A stretch of 64,000 bases of DNA from NCBI GenBank assembly GCA_017306415.1, contig JAFKIL010000006.1, forward strand, positions 62,001 to 126,000, in the 5' to 3' direction. Below, in pieces: positions 16,443-24,044 of the stretch (position 1 is the first letter of the stretch; every line of letters begins with the position of its first letter). The notes under the pieces are model-generated. The model was not told the DNA's origin. It did not search any database and saw nothing but the letters and a program-made list of their open reading frames with translations. Made by a program: the position numbers and the translations under genes. This stretch comes from Microbacterium sp. Lineage in GTDB: Bacteria; Actinomycetota; Actinomycetes; Actinomycetales; Microbacteriaceae.

Positions 16443-17156
16443 TCAGGCGCCGAGGAAGAGCCGCTGCGCGGTGCCGTTCATGACTGCCTCGAGATCGTCG
16501 GGCTCGAGCCCGGCGAGCTGCACCTTGAGCTGCTCGACCTTGGGCTCGTGCCACGGACCGTCCGACCCGTACATGACGCGATCCGACCCGACCTTCTGCA
16601 CGGCCTCCCTGATCTTCAGGCTCATCGGCATACCGCTCGTCTCGAGCCAGACGTTGGGGTGGCGCCCCGCGATGGCGATCGAGGCGTCGATGTAGACGAC
16701 GTTGCCGTGGCCCATGTGCCCGAGGATGATCTTCGCCTCGGGGAACTGAACGACCAGCTCCTCGATGCTCCAGGGCAGCGAGAAGATCGGATGCCCGCAG
16801 TGGATGAGAGCCGGGAGTCCGCGTTCGATGAGCAGCTCGATCACCGGCCACACCATCGGATCGTTGGGATGGAATCCATCCATGAGCGGGTGCAGCTTCA
16901 CGCCCCGGAACTTCGGGTCGTCCAGGAAGTCGCGCAGCTCGGGCACCGGGTTCCCCAGCTTCGGGTTCGCCCAGTACAACCCGTGCGCGCCGGGAAGGTC
17001 GGCGATCGTGCGCTGGACCATCGCGTTGTCCTGGTGGAACACCATCGCCGTGTCGATGTCGTTCGCCGCCAGGTAAGGGGCGAGCCCCGCCTGGTCGAGG
17101 TTGACCCCGAACATCGGGAAGTCGCCGACGTGGAAGTGGGCGTCCGTGATGGCCAT
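16443..17156 (-). CDS. Amidohydrolase family protein (TIM barrel, PF04909-like)
   Basis: This 237-residue metal-dependent hydrolase begins MAITDAHFHVGD, giving the H-x-H motif at the end of the first barrel strand. It continues with KLHPLMDGF, LIHCGHP and ILGHMGHG histidines and a late YGSDGPW aspartate, so a one- or two-metal amidohydrolase site is intact. It is short for the family (often about 280-300 residues) but has all motifs. ATG 17156 shares one base with the PEBP stop and has a GGAG site. It is the last gene of the operon that begins with the ring-opening monooxygenase. Its reaction in B6 breakdown is unknown; hydrolysis or decarboxylation of a ring-opened acid is possible. Confidence 0.78.
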   Translation of the reverse strand: MAITDAHFHVGDFPMFGVNLDQAGLAPYLAANDIDTAMVFHQDNAMVQRTIADLPGAHGLYWANPKLGNPVPELRDFLDDPKFRGVKLHPLMDGFHPNDPMVWPVIELLIERGLPALIHCGHPIFSLPWSIEELVVQFPEAKIILGHMGHGNVVYIDASIAIAGRHPNVWLETSGMPMSLKIREAVQKVGSDRVMYGSDGPWHEPKVEQLKVQLAGLEPDDLEAVMNGTAQRLFLGA

Positions 17157-17611
17157 CAGCGGCTCCACACCGCCACGAAGCGAGCCTGCTCGATCACGGC
17201 GTCGCCATACCGCTCGAGGAACTCCTCGCGGCTCGGCTCGCCCTCGACCGGGCGACTGAGGGCGTAGATCCAGAAGTAGTAGTGGTGCAGACCGTGACCC
17301 ACCGGCGGCTCGGGGCCGTAGTAGATCGGGAAGCCCGCGCCGTTCGGCGCGACCCGCACGCCCTCTGCGTCGGTGTCGAGCGAGCTCGCATCCGGCGATA
17401 CGCCGTAGACGACCCAGTGGGTGAAGCCGTGCGGCAACGGCGCATCCGGGTCGTGGCAGATGATCGCGTACTCCACGGTGCCCTCGGGGGCGCCGGAGAA
17501 CTCGAGGCGCGGCACCGAGTTGCCCCCGTCCGCGGTGAACTCGTAGGGGAACCTCTCCAGAGCGGTGATGTCGGGGCTCGAGATCGCGAGCTTGTCGAGG
17601 AACAGGGCCAT
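17156..17611 (-). CDS. YbhB/YbcL family Raf kinase inhibitor-like (PEBP) protein
   Basis: This 151-residue protein has the phosphatidylethanolamine-binding fold: SSPDITALERFPYEFTADGGN, then CHDPDAP, GFTHWVVYG and the HHYYFWIYAL strand that lines the anion-binding pocket. The DPDAP and GxxH signatures are both present. It is cytoplasmic (no signal peptide) and translationally coupled to the amidohydrolase. PEBP proteins bind small anionic ligands and are rarely embedded in catabolic operons. A role as binder or isomerase for an acidic B6 intermediate is speculative. Confidence 0.83.
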   Translation of the reverse strand: MALFLDKLAISSPDITALERFPYEFTADGGNSVPRLEFSGAPEGTVEYAIICHDPDAPLPHGFTHWVVYGVSPDASSLDTDAEGVRVAPNGAGFPIYYGPEPPVGHGLHHYYFWIYALSRPVEGEPSREEFLERYGDAVIEQARFVAVWSR

Positions 17612-17627
17612 CCACTCTCTCCTTTCG

Positions 17628-18488
17628 TCAGTGATGCAGTACGGGATTCCGGTCGGGGAGCAGCCGCTCGAGCTCATCGGCGACCAGGTCGGGGTGCTCC
17701 TCGGGGATGTAATGGTCGGCGTCCTCGGCGACGACCCAGCGATCGTCGGGCCGGTCGGCGACCGCCTGCTCCCAGGCCGCGACGCTGACGATGCGGCTGT
17801 CGCGGCCGCGGATGCTCGCCATCGGGGCCGTGACGTCCCGGAACTCCGCGTCCCACGGGGTGCGGAAGCCGTGGATGAGCTGCCGCATCGCCCCTGGATC
17901 GGCGAGCGGCCACCAGCTGCCGTCGGGTCGCTGCGCATACCCCCACCGTGCGCGCCGCCGGACCGCCGCGGGAAGGATGCGCGGATACCGGTCGCGCAGG
18001 TACTGCTCGATCGCGGCGGTGCCGGCGAAGCCGCGATACCCTCCGTCGACGCGCTCGGCCAGCTCGTCCAGCACGGTGGCTTCGACGTACGGGGTGTAAT
18101 CGACCGAGAGCACTCCGGCCACCCGTTCGGGATGCAGGGCGCCCGCGAGCCACGCGTTGCGCCCGCCCAGAGAGTGTCCACCCACCACGGCGCGCTCGAT
18201 CCCGAGCGCGTCGAGCACCGTGACGACGTCGCCGGCGAAGTCCGGACCGGTGTACCCCGTGGCCGGTTTGTCGCTGCGACCGTGGCCGCGTTGATCGAGC
18301 GCGATCACCGTGGCGGACGAAGCGAGCCGGTCGGCGATCGGCTCCCACACGGCGTGGTTGGCCGACGTGCCGTGCAGCAGCACGACGGCCGGGCCCTCGC
18401 CGCGCACCCGGAACGCCACGTCGACCGCGGCGCCCCGGGTCCGGATGAGACCGTCCGCGATCGGCTCCAGGCCGACCGTGCCGGTCAT
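17628..18488 (-). CDS. 2-(acetamidomethylene)succinate hydrolase (alpha/beta fold)
   Basis: It probably catalyses the last step: hydrolysis of 2-(acetamidomethylene)succinate to acetate, succinate semialdehyde, ammonia and CO2. The 286-residue protein has LLHGTSANHAVW (oxyanion side), the nucleophile elbow GGHSLGG, RNAWLAG, and a C-terminal DADHYIPEEHP histidine. The segments LDQRGHGRSDKPATGY and VDYTPYVEA closely match the Mesorhizobium loti enzyme as I recall it. ATG 18488 shares one base with the stop of the dehydrogenase upstream. The gene lies inside the operon that carries the preceding ring-opening step. Confidence 0.86.
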   Translation of the reverse strand: MTGTVGLEPIADGLIRTRGAAVDVAFRVRGEGPAVVLLHGTSANHAVWEPIADRLASSATVIALDQRGHGRSDKPATGYTGPDFAGDVVTVLDALGIERAVVGGHSLGGRNAWLAGALHPERVAGVLSVDYTPYVEATVLDELAERVDGGYRGFAGTAAIEQYLRDRYPRILPAAVRRRARWGYAQRPDGSWWPLADPGAMRQLIHGFRTPWDAEFRDVTAPMASIRGRDSRIVSVAAWEQAVADRPDDRWVVAEDADHYIPEEHPDLVADELERLLPDRNPVLHH

Positions 18489-19426
18489 CAGACGTTCGGG
18501 ATCGAGGAGAGCGTCTTGCGAGCCGCGATGAGTCCGGTCACGATCTCCTTGCGCTTCTCGGCGATCGCCTCGGGGCCGTCGTACTCGTACATGCCGCCGC
18601 CGGTCTTGAAGCCGAGCGTTCCCGCCTCGATCTTCTCCTCGATCATGGCCGGCGTTCCCTTGCCGTCGGCCAGGTCGGCGTTGAGGTAGCTGGAGACCGC
18701 CTTGTAGATGTCGAGACCGGCCATGTCGAGCAGCCGGGTCGGGCCGATGACGGAGAGCTTGTAGCCGATCCCCCACTTGACGCAGGCGTCGAGGCCCTCG
18801 GGCGTCACGATGCCCTTCTCCAGGAGGTCCAGGCACTCCCGCAGGATCGCGTAGAGCACGCGGTTCTCGACGAATCCCGGCGTCTCCTTCTCGACGACGG
18901 GGACGTAGTCGAACGCCTTGACGATGTCGACGAGCTTGTCGACCAGGGCGGGGTCGGTCGCGTCGCCGGGGATGACCTCGATCATCGGGATCAGGTGCGG
19001 CGGGTTGGACCAGTGCATCCCGATCAGACGACCCGGCACGCGCATGCCTTCGGCCATCGTCGTGATAGGGATCCCCGAGGTGTTCGACGCGATGATGACG
19101 TCGTCCCCGACGAGGCCGCCCTCGAGCTCGCTCAGGAGCGACTTCTTCAGTTCGAGTCGCTCCGGGATCGCTTCGATGACGAGCTCGGCGCCGGCCACGG
19201 CTGCGGCGAGGTCCGTGCCGAAGTCGACGGAGCCGCCGTCGGCCTTCGGGGTGCCGACCGTCTCGAGCACGCCGCTGACCATCCCGTACGAGGACCTCGC
19301 GGCCTCGATGGCCTGATCGGAGATGTCGTAGACGCGCACGACGACACCGGCGCGAGCGAGCGTGGCGGCGATGCCGGGACCCATGGTGCCGGAGCCGATG
19401 ACGGCGGCGATCGAGGGAAGGCTCAT
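18488..19426 (-). CDS. 5-formyl-3-hydroxy-2-methylpyridine 4-carboxylate 5-dehydrogenase (HAD-like)
   Basis: This 312-residue homologue of 3-hydroxyacyl-CoA dehydrogenase has the Rossmann motif GSGTMGPG near residues 11-18 and the catalytic histidine in MHWSNPPHLIPMIEV. In Mesorhizobium loti this branch is the NAD-dependent enzyme that turns the 5-formyl compound into 3-hydroxy-2-methylpyridine 4,5-dicarboxylate. The strings SNTSGIPITTM, ETPGFVENRVLYA and LLDMAGLDIYKAVSSYLNADL follow that protein closely. No acyl-CoA genes are nearby, which also argues against a fatty-acid role. It is coupled to the hydrolase downstream. Confidence 0.86.
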   Translation of the reverse strand: MSLPSIAAVIGSGTMGPGIAATLARAGVVVRVYDISDQAIEAARSSYGMVSGVLETVGTPKADGGSVDFGTDLAAAVAGAELVIEAIPERLELKKSLLSELEGGLVGDDVIIASNTSGIPITTMAEGMRVPGRLIGMHWSNPPHLIPMIEVIPGDATDPALVDKLVDIVKAFDYVPVVEKETPGFVENRVLYAILRECLDLLEKGIVTPEGLDACVKWGIGYKLSVIGPTRLLDMAGLDIYKAVSSYLNADLADGKGTPAMIEEKIEAGTLGFKTGGGMYEYDGPEAIAEKRKEIVTGLIAARKTLSSIPNV

Positions 19427-19454
19427 CAGGATTCCTTTTCTTCGGGGGTGGGGG

Positions 19455-20234
19455 TCAGACGGCGGACGGGAGGCTGATCTGCGAGATCCCGATGCCCTGC
19501 AGCGCCTCGACGCGGTCGAGGCGACGGTTGAAGAAGGTCCAGAAGTTGTGCTGGGCCTTGGGCGGGTAGATGCGGTCGAACTTCTCCTTCGCCTCCTCGG
19601 GATCGGGGAGGATCGGCGTGAACCCGGAGGACTTCAGATCCACCTGGAAGCGAGCGGCCTTCTCGAGGAAGATCCCGGTCAGCGTGACCTCGGCGACCGT
19701 CGACCCGACGAAGGCGATGCCGTGGTTCGCGAGGAACAGCGCCTGCGCGTTGCCGAGCGTCTTCGCCGCGTCGACCCCGAGCGGCACGGTCGTGATGATG
19801 TGGCAGGTGTCGGCGAAGCGCGGCACGCCCTCGTAGGCGAACCAGATGCCATGGTTGTTGTACGGCAGCAGCTCCTCGGTGGACGAGGCCAGCACGGTGG
19901 CGAAATGCGAGTGCGAGTGGCCCACGAAGTTCACGTCGGGCCGGGCCCGCAGGATCTCCGCGTGCAGCGGCCACTCGATGTGGCGCAGCCCCGTCCCCTC
20001 GAGGACGTTGCCGTCGAAGTCGATCAGGATGAAGTCGTCGTCGACCACCTCGGACAGCGCGAGGTTGCCGCGCTTGAGCCACAGGCCGCGGCCGAACGGG
20101 TCGCGGTAGGACAGGTGCCCCATCGACATGTCGCCGTGGCCCTCGAGCTCGAGGATCCGGTGGGCTCGCGCCAGGTCGGCGAGCGTGCTCGCGATCGACC
20201 CGTCTTCGAGGTACTGGGTGTGGTGGTAGGTCAC
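19455..20234 (-). CDS. 3-hydroxy-2-methylpyridine 4,5-dicarboxylate 4-decarboxylase (class II aldolase fold)
   Basis: This 259-residue class II aldolase/adducin protein has metal ligands visible as the GHSHSHFA pair and the later NHGI histidine. In B6 pathway I such a protein decarboxylates the 4,5-dicarboxylate to 3-hydroxy-2-methylpyridine 5-carboxylate. Flanking genes for the preceding dehydrogenase and the following monooxygenase make this assignment strong. The start is GTG 20234 (reading TYHHTQYLEDG). It lies 27 bases upstream of the dehydrogenase gene on the same transcript. A generic aldolase is the alternative if the context were ignored. Confidence 0.83.
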   Translation of the reverse strand: MTYHHTQYLEDGSIASTLADLARAHRILELEGHGDMSMGHLSYRDPFGRGLWLKRGNLALSEVVDDDFILIDFDGNVLEGTGLRHIEWPLHAEILRARPDVNFVGHSHSHFATVLASSTEELLPYNNHGIWFAYEGVPRFADTCHIITTVPLGVDAAKTLGNAQALFLANHGIAFVGSTVAEVTLTGIFLEKAARFQVDLKSSGFTPILPDPEEAKEKFDRIYPPKAQHNFWTFFNRRLDRVEALQGIGISQISLPSAV

Positions 20235-20261
20235 GATCTCTCCCGGGGTAGTAGGTATCGC

Positions 20262-20849
20262 TCAGCCCGCGTCACGCGCGAGCACGTCGGCGACGGTGAT
20301 TCCGCCCACGCGGGCGTTGGGACGTCCTCCGGTCGCGACGGCGGCGATCACGACGAGCTCATCCGGGCGGGGGGCGTCCGGCAGCGCAATCGTAATCGCG
20401 TCGTAGTGCGATCGGACGTAGACCTCGTCCTTGTAGGCGAGAGGGATGTCGATGAGGGTTCCGGCGACCGCGACCTTCGACGCGGACGAGATCCATGCCT
20501 TGCCGCCCCCCACCGCATCGCGGAACGCGTCGCCGAACACGGTCGTGACGCACGCGACGAGATGTTCCTGTTCGCCGTCGATCCCGGCGAGGCCGCCCTT
20601 GCCGTACGACTCCACGGGGCGGCCGCCGAGGAGGGCGACGGCCCGACGTCCGAGTTCCGTGCCGAGGCTCGCGCTGGGTGCGGTCAGCGGCGAGAGGTCC
20701 TCGACCCACTGCCCCGCGAACGGGTTCGCGATCACGGCGGCGACGGCCGCCTTGACGAGCGGCTGCGCGGGGGCAGGGCCGACCTCGTGGAACGTCTCCT
20801 GGACGAAGGAGTGGATCGCGCGAACGCGGTAATACGGATCGATGCTCAT
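20262..20849 (-). CDS. Amino acid synthesis (AA_synth, PF06684) family protein
   Basis: This 195-residue protein has the conserved GKGGLAGIDGEQEHLVA motif and the ends typical of the AA_synth family, whose solved member is BB2672 from Bordetella; the enzymatic role is undefined. ATG 20849 overlaps the monooxygenase stop (ATGA), so it is translated together with the ring-opening enzyme. The family often lies beside amidohydrolases in catabolic operons, and an amidohydrolase ends this one. It may process a ring-opened intermediate. It has no counterpart in the described pathway. Confidence 0.82.
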   Translation of the reverse strand: MSIDPYYRVRAIHSFVQETFHEVGPAPAQPLVKAAVAAVIANPFAGQWVEDLSPLTAPSASLGTELGRRAVALLGGRPVESYGKGGLAGIDGEQEHLVACVTTVFGDAFRDAVGGGKAWISSASKVAVAGTLIDIPLAYKDEVYVRSHYDAITIALPDAPRPDELVVIAAVATGGRPNARVGGITVADVLARDAG

Positions 20850-21982
20850 ACGGCCACCTCGTGACGCTTCGGGTCGGTCGGATCGTAGAGGGCCGTCTCG
20901 AGGATGTCCCCCTGGAACTGGGATCCTTCGGCCATCTGGCGAGTGTCCGCGTAGTACTGCGAACGGTCTTGCGCGCGGTCGGTGTAGGGACGCTCGAGCC
21001 GCTCCCAGTCGATCAGCGCCTGGGCGAGGTCGGCATCGCTGGCAGCGGTCGCCGCCTCCGCGAGGGTCCACGCGTTCTGCATGGCGGTGCCGGCGCCCTG
21101 CGCGAGCGCGGGGCACATCGCGTGCGCGGCATCGCCGATGATCGCGACCCGGCCTTCGGTCCAGTGGTCGACGCGCGTGGTCTGGTAGCCGTAGTAGCGA
21201 CCCGGGAGCTCTGCCGCCTCCTCGAGGATCGGCGCGAGGTGGGGGAAGCTCGCGGTCCACAGGTCAAGGTCGATCGGCACGCGCGAGCCCTGTGCGTCGT
21301 CGACCGGCGCCATGAGGGCGATGTACACCTCGTCCTCGTTGCAGGGAACGTAGAGGACGCGGAGCACGCGCGGCTCGAGATTCCAGAAGTCGATGTAGTT
21401 GTCCCACTCGGTGTCGGGCTCGAGGCGCTGGAGGTCGGCCTTGCGCCGGGGCACGAGGAAGCGCGTGATCCCGTCCCGCGACCGCTCGCGCTTCAGCGGG
21501 ATGTCCAGCGAGTCGCGGACGGCGGAGTTGACGCCGTCCGCACCGACGACCAGGTCGGCCTCGATCGTGTCGCCGTCCGCGAGCGTGACCACGCCCTCAG
21601 GAGTGGCTCCGGCGATCTCGGAGCCCGAGATCACCTCGACGCCGGCCTCGCGCGCGGCCGTGAGCAGGGTGCGGAAGAGGTGGGGGCGGGTGACCGAGAT
21701 CCACCGCACGCCCTCCATCTCCTCCTGCGACTTGATGGAGTTGTTCATCCGGGTCTCGTACGCGGGTGAACGCATCGCGCGGGACTCGAGGTCGTGCGTG
21801 GCGCCGAGCTTGTCGAGCACGCGCAGGCTGTTGCCCCAGAGCACGATGCCCGCGCCCTCGGTCCTCAGCTCGGGCGAGCGTTCGTGCACGCGCACCTTCC
21901 ATCCCCGCTTGGCGAGTGCGGTGGCGGCCGTGAGCCCCGCGAATCCGGCTCCGGAGACCTCAGCGCGTCGTCCTGTCGTCAT
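20846..21982 (-). CDS. 2-methyl-3-hydroxypyridine-5-carboxylate oxygenase (FAD monooxygenase)
   Basis: This enzyme would open the pyridine ring with O2 and NADH, giving 2-(acetamidomethylene)succinate. The 378-residue length fits the M. loti MHPCO (about 379). The FAD motif GAGFAGLTAA lies near residues 11-20, and the second site is VAIIGDAAHAMCPALAQGAG with the substrate-pocket residues of this group. The segments YETRMNN, VPRRKADL, WDNYIDFWNLEPRVLRVLY and PCNEDEVYIALMAP follow MHPCO closely. ATG 21982 has a GAGGGGA site; the long upstream reading has no homology. It is the first gene of a six-gene operon, with a TTCTCGTATG operator-like site about 50 bases upstream. Confidence 0.88.
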   Translation of the reverse strand: MTTGRRAEVSGAGFAGLTAATALAKRGWKVRVHERSPELRTEGAGIVLWGNSLRVLDKLGATHDLESRAMRSPAYETRMNNSIKSQEEMEGVRWISVTRPHLFRTLLTAAREAGVEVISGSEIAGATPEGVVTLADGDTIEADLVVGADGVNSAVRDSLDIPLKRERSRDGITRFLVPRRKADLQRLEPDTEWDNYIDFWNLEPRVLRVLYVPCNEDEVYIALMAPVDDAQGSRVPIDLDLWTASFPHLAPILEEAAELPGRYYGYQTTRVDHWTEGRVAIIGDAAHAMCPALAQGAGTAMQNAWTLAEAATAASDADLAQALIDWERLERPYTDRAQDRSQYYADTRQMAEGSQFQGDILETALYDPTDPKRHEVAV

Positions 21983-22008
21983 TCTGCGAGTGTTCCCCTC
22001 AAGATGTT

Positions 22009-22043
22009 TTCTTACTATTTGATACCGAATTCTCGTATGTGAA
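22009..22043 (-). promoter_or_regulatory. Operator-like site upstream of the ring-opening monooxygenase operon
   Basis: TTCTTACTAT (22009-22018) and TTCTCGTATGTGAA (22030-22043, itself a near palindrome with TTC/GAA ends) resemble the arms at 11452 and 12145. The 38-bp span is not kept. It lies 27-61 bases upstream of the monooxygenase ATG in the only AT-rich patch here, so a promoter-linked operator is plausible. Confidence 0.4.
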
Positions 22044-22172
22044 GAGTCTCCTGATTCTGGATGTCGATTGCAAGATCTGGTCGGCGATTGGGTGGACGTT
22101 TTACACGTCCGTAACAGGAGTCGCCGCAGTCGTCCCGTCCGCGCGCTCGGCGCGCACTCGAGCCCCTCACCC

Positions 22173-22220
22173 GCGAGCCCGATCGCCCTCACCCCCGCGA
22201 GCCCGATCGCCCTCACCCCC
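22173..22220. repeat. Two perfect 24-bp tandem repeats
   Basis: The unit GCGAGCCCGATCGCCCTCAC plus CCCC occurs at 22173-22196 and again, identical, at 22197-22220. A third partial start (GCGA) follows. The unit contains GCGATCGGGC on the other strand. There is no spacer, so it is not a CRISPR. Its function is unknown; it may be simple replication slippage. Confidence 0.8.
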
Positions 22221-22592
22221 GCGACGGCGGGACGGGACGGGACGGGGCGGCGGCGGCGCCGCGGTGTCCACGTCCCCAAACTCGGACCTCCCCCACGACA
22301 CGCCGGACACCGGATCGCCCACGACGGCGCGTCGGCGAGCTGCTCCGTGTTTTCGGACAGGACAGGCCCCCGTCCTCCGGCCCCGGGCCACGGATACCCG
22401 ACCGAGCCACCCGGCCGCGAGACGAAGTCTGGCGGACGAGACCGCGGGTGGCACCCAGGTTCTCGTCCACCGGGAGTCGTCGCGCGGGGGCGGAGCCGCG
22501 CTCCCACCGACGTCTGACTCGCCCTACTCTGGGAGTCGAACCCTCCCGGCACCACGCGAGCGCCGGCACCACGCGCGGAACGGACCCCACCG

Positions 22593-22994
22593 ATGACCGA
22601 CAAGCCGACTGTTCTGTTCGTGTGCGTCCACAACGCCGGTCGGTCCCAGATGGCGGCCGGGTATCTGTCCGCCCTCGCGGGCGACCGCGTCCACGTGCTG
22701 TCCGCGGGATCGGAGCCTGCGGACCGGCTGAATCCCGTCGCCGTGCGGGTGATGGCCGAGGAGGGCATCGACATCGTCGCCGAGACGCCGATGCTTCTGA
22801 CCGTCGACGCGGTCCGTGAGTCGGACGTCGTCATCACGATGGGCTGCGGCGACGCCTGTCCGATCTTCCCCGGGAAGCGCTACGAGGACTGGCAGCTCGA
22901 TGACCCGGCGGGTCAGCCCGTCGACGTCGTGCGCCGTATCCGCGACGACATCCGCGCTCGCGTCGAGCAGCTCGTCATCGAGCTCAGCGCCTGA
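22593..22994 (+). CDS. arsC: Arsenate reductase (low-molecular-weight phosphatase-type ArsC)
   Basis: This 133-residue protein has the CX5R phosphatase loop as C-VHNAG-RS with Cys11 near the N-terminus. The later CGDACPIFPGKRYEDWQLDDPAG segment is the usual second redox cysteine and product region of actinobacterial ArsC proteins. These reduce arsenate to arsenite using thioredoxin or mycothiol/mycoredoxin. No arsR, efflux pump or other ars gene is next to it, so it is an orphan here. The start ATG 22593 follows a weak ribosome site after the 610-bp gap. Confidence 0.88.
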   Translation: MTDKPTVLFVCVHNAGRSQMAAGYLSALAGDRVHVLSAGSEPADRLNPVAVRVMAEEGIDIVAETPMLLTVDAVRESDVVITMGCGDACPIFPGKRYEDWQLDDPAGQPVDVVRRIRDDIRARVEQLVIELSA

Positions 22995-23011
22995 TCGCGA
23001 CGGGGCCCCCC

Positions 23012-23464
23012 ATGAAGACCACGCGCTACGCGAACAACTATCGCTTCCCTCCCGCGTTCATCCAGCGTTGGACGCGCATCTGCGTGTGGACGCTGATCGC
23101 CGGGGTGGTGGTCGCGGCCGGGGCCGGCGCGGGGGGCATCGCCCTCAGCGACGCCGCCGATCGGAACGGCGACGACTCCCTGTCGTTCCTCGCGTTCCTC
23201 GTCCTCCTGGTCGCGGCCCTGGGCGGCGTCGCGGTCCTCTTCGCGTTCGTGACGTCGGCGTTCCTCGGCGGCGAGGCGATCGCGCGCGGTGCGGGCTGGA
23301 TCGGCATCGGGCTCATCGCAGGGCTCCTCTGCGTCGCCGTCGGAGCGGCCGTGTCCCCCGTGGTCTTCGGCATCGGGATCGGCCTGAGCGTGCTGGCGAC
23401 GATCGGCTTCTTCATCGTCGGCATCCGCAACAGGGTGCCGATCTGGTTCGGGCGCGACCGGTAG
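23012..23464 (+). CDS. Hypothetical membrane protein
   Basis: This 150-residue protein has four predicted hydrophobic helices (about residues 20-45, 55-85, 88-112 and 115-142) separated by short polar loops, and a basic N-terminus (MKTTRYANNYRF). It starts 17 bases after arsC. I recognise no family. It is a small integral membrane protein of unknown role and could be co-transcribed with arsC. Confidence 0.7.
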   Translation: MKTTRYANNYRFPPAFIQRWTRICVWTLIAGVVVAAGAGAGGIALSDAADRNGDDSLSFLAFLVLLVAALGGVAVLFAFVTSAFLGGEAIARGAGWIGIGLIAGLLCVAVGAAVSPVVFGIGIGLSVLATIGFFIVGIRNRVPIWFGRDR

Positions 23465-23525
23465 CCCCGTTGCATCCGGCGGCCGAGAGTGATGCCATGG
23501 TGCTTTCGGACAGGAAGGGGATGCC

Positions 23526-23924
23526 ATGGGCAGTCTCGACAGCGATCCGATCGTCGCCGATCCGGCACGCCGATACATCGAAGCCGTCGGTGCGCACGAC
23601 GTCGAGACGATCGACGCGCTTCTCTCGGACGACGCGATCGCGACGTTCGCCGGACAGGCCCTCAGCCGGAGCGAGTGGATCGGCGGTCTGCGGCGGCTGT
23701 TCCCCGCGCTCCTGCGCAACGACATCGTCGAGGTCTTCACGGCGGCGACGCGAGCGTGCATCGTCTACGACTTCGTCACCGACACCGACGCCGGAACGGT
23801 CAGGTGCGTGGAGCTGCTGACGGTGAAGGACGGTCGGATCACCGAGATCGAGCTCGTCTTCGATCGAGTGGCGTTCGCTCCGGTCAACGCAGAGCTCGAA
23901 CGGCGCGCGTCGACAGTGAGCTGA
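23526..23924 (+). CDS. SnoaL-like/nuclear transport factor 2 fold protein
   Basis: This 132-residue protein has the cone-shaped NTF2/SnoaL plan: DPARRYIEAVGAHDVETIDALLSDDA as the first helix, WIGGLRRLFPALL, then strands ending TVKDGRITEIELVFD. Members are isomerases, hydrolases or ligand-binding proteins, so no reaction is assigned. An AAGGGG ribosome site lies upstream of ATG 23526. It stands alone between a membrane protein and the ATPase gene. Confidence 0.75.
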   Translation: MGSLDSDPIVADPARRYIEAVGAHDVETIDALLSDDAIATFAGQALSRSEWIGGLRRLFPALLRNDIVEVFTAATRACIVYDFVTDTDAGTVRCVELLTVKDGRITEIELVFDRVAFAPVNAELERRASTVS

Positions 23925-24044
23925 CGATCACGGGGCCTCGCGTCGGTCCATCCACTCGCAACGGGCGTCGAGTGCGCGAACGCAGACGGTCGGGGGGACC
24001 TTCGCCTCTCCCGTGCCACGCACCGGGCCGCGACGCTGAAGGGC

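Larger units (their letters stand above)
21983..22592. other. 610-bp region without a gene
   Basis: Between the divergent monooxygenase and arsC starts I find no credible coding frame. The left 60 bases are AT-rich promoter sequence for the monooxygenase, with the operator-like site at 22009-22043. The rest is very GC-rich, with two 24-base tandem repeats (22173-22220) and a run of GGGAC/GGC units near 22226-22258. Several open frames cross it but start without ribosome sites and read as arginine- and proline-rich noise. Confidence 0.6.

Noticed and set aside
18488-19426. Ordinary 3-hydroxybutyryl-CoA dehydrogenase
   Set aside because: No acyl-CoA genes nearby, and the flanking genes plus SNTSGIPITTM and GLDIYKAVSS strings match the B6 5-formyl dehydrogenase branch.
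22173-22220. CRISPR-like repeat
   Set aside because: The copies are directly adjacent with no spacers and only two units exist.
21983-22837. Long N-terminal extension of the FAD monooxygenase
   Set aside because: The characterised family begins at the FAD motif about ten residues after ATG 21982, and the extension crosses the repeat region and arsC in antisense.
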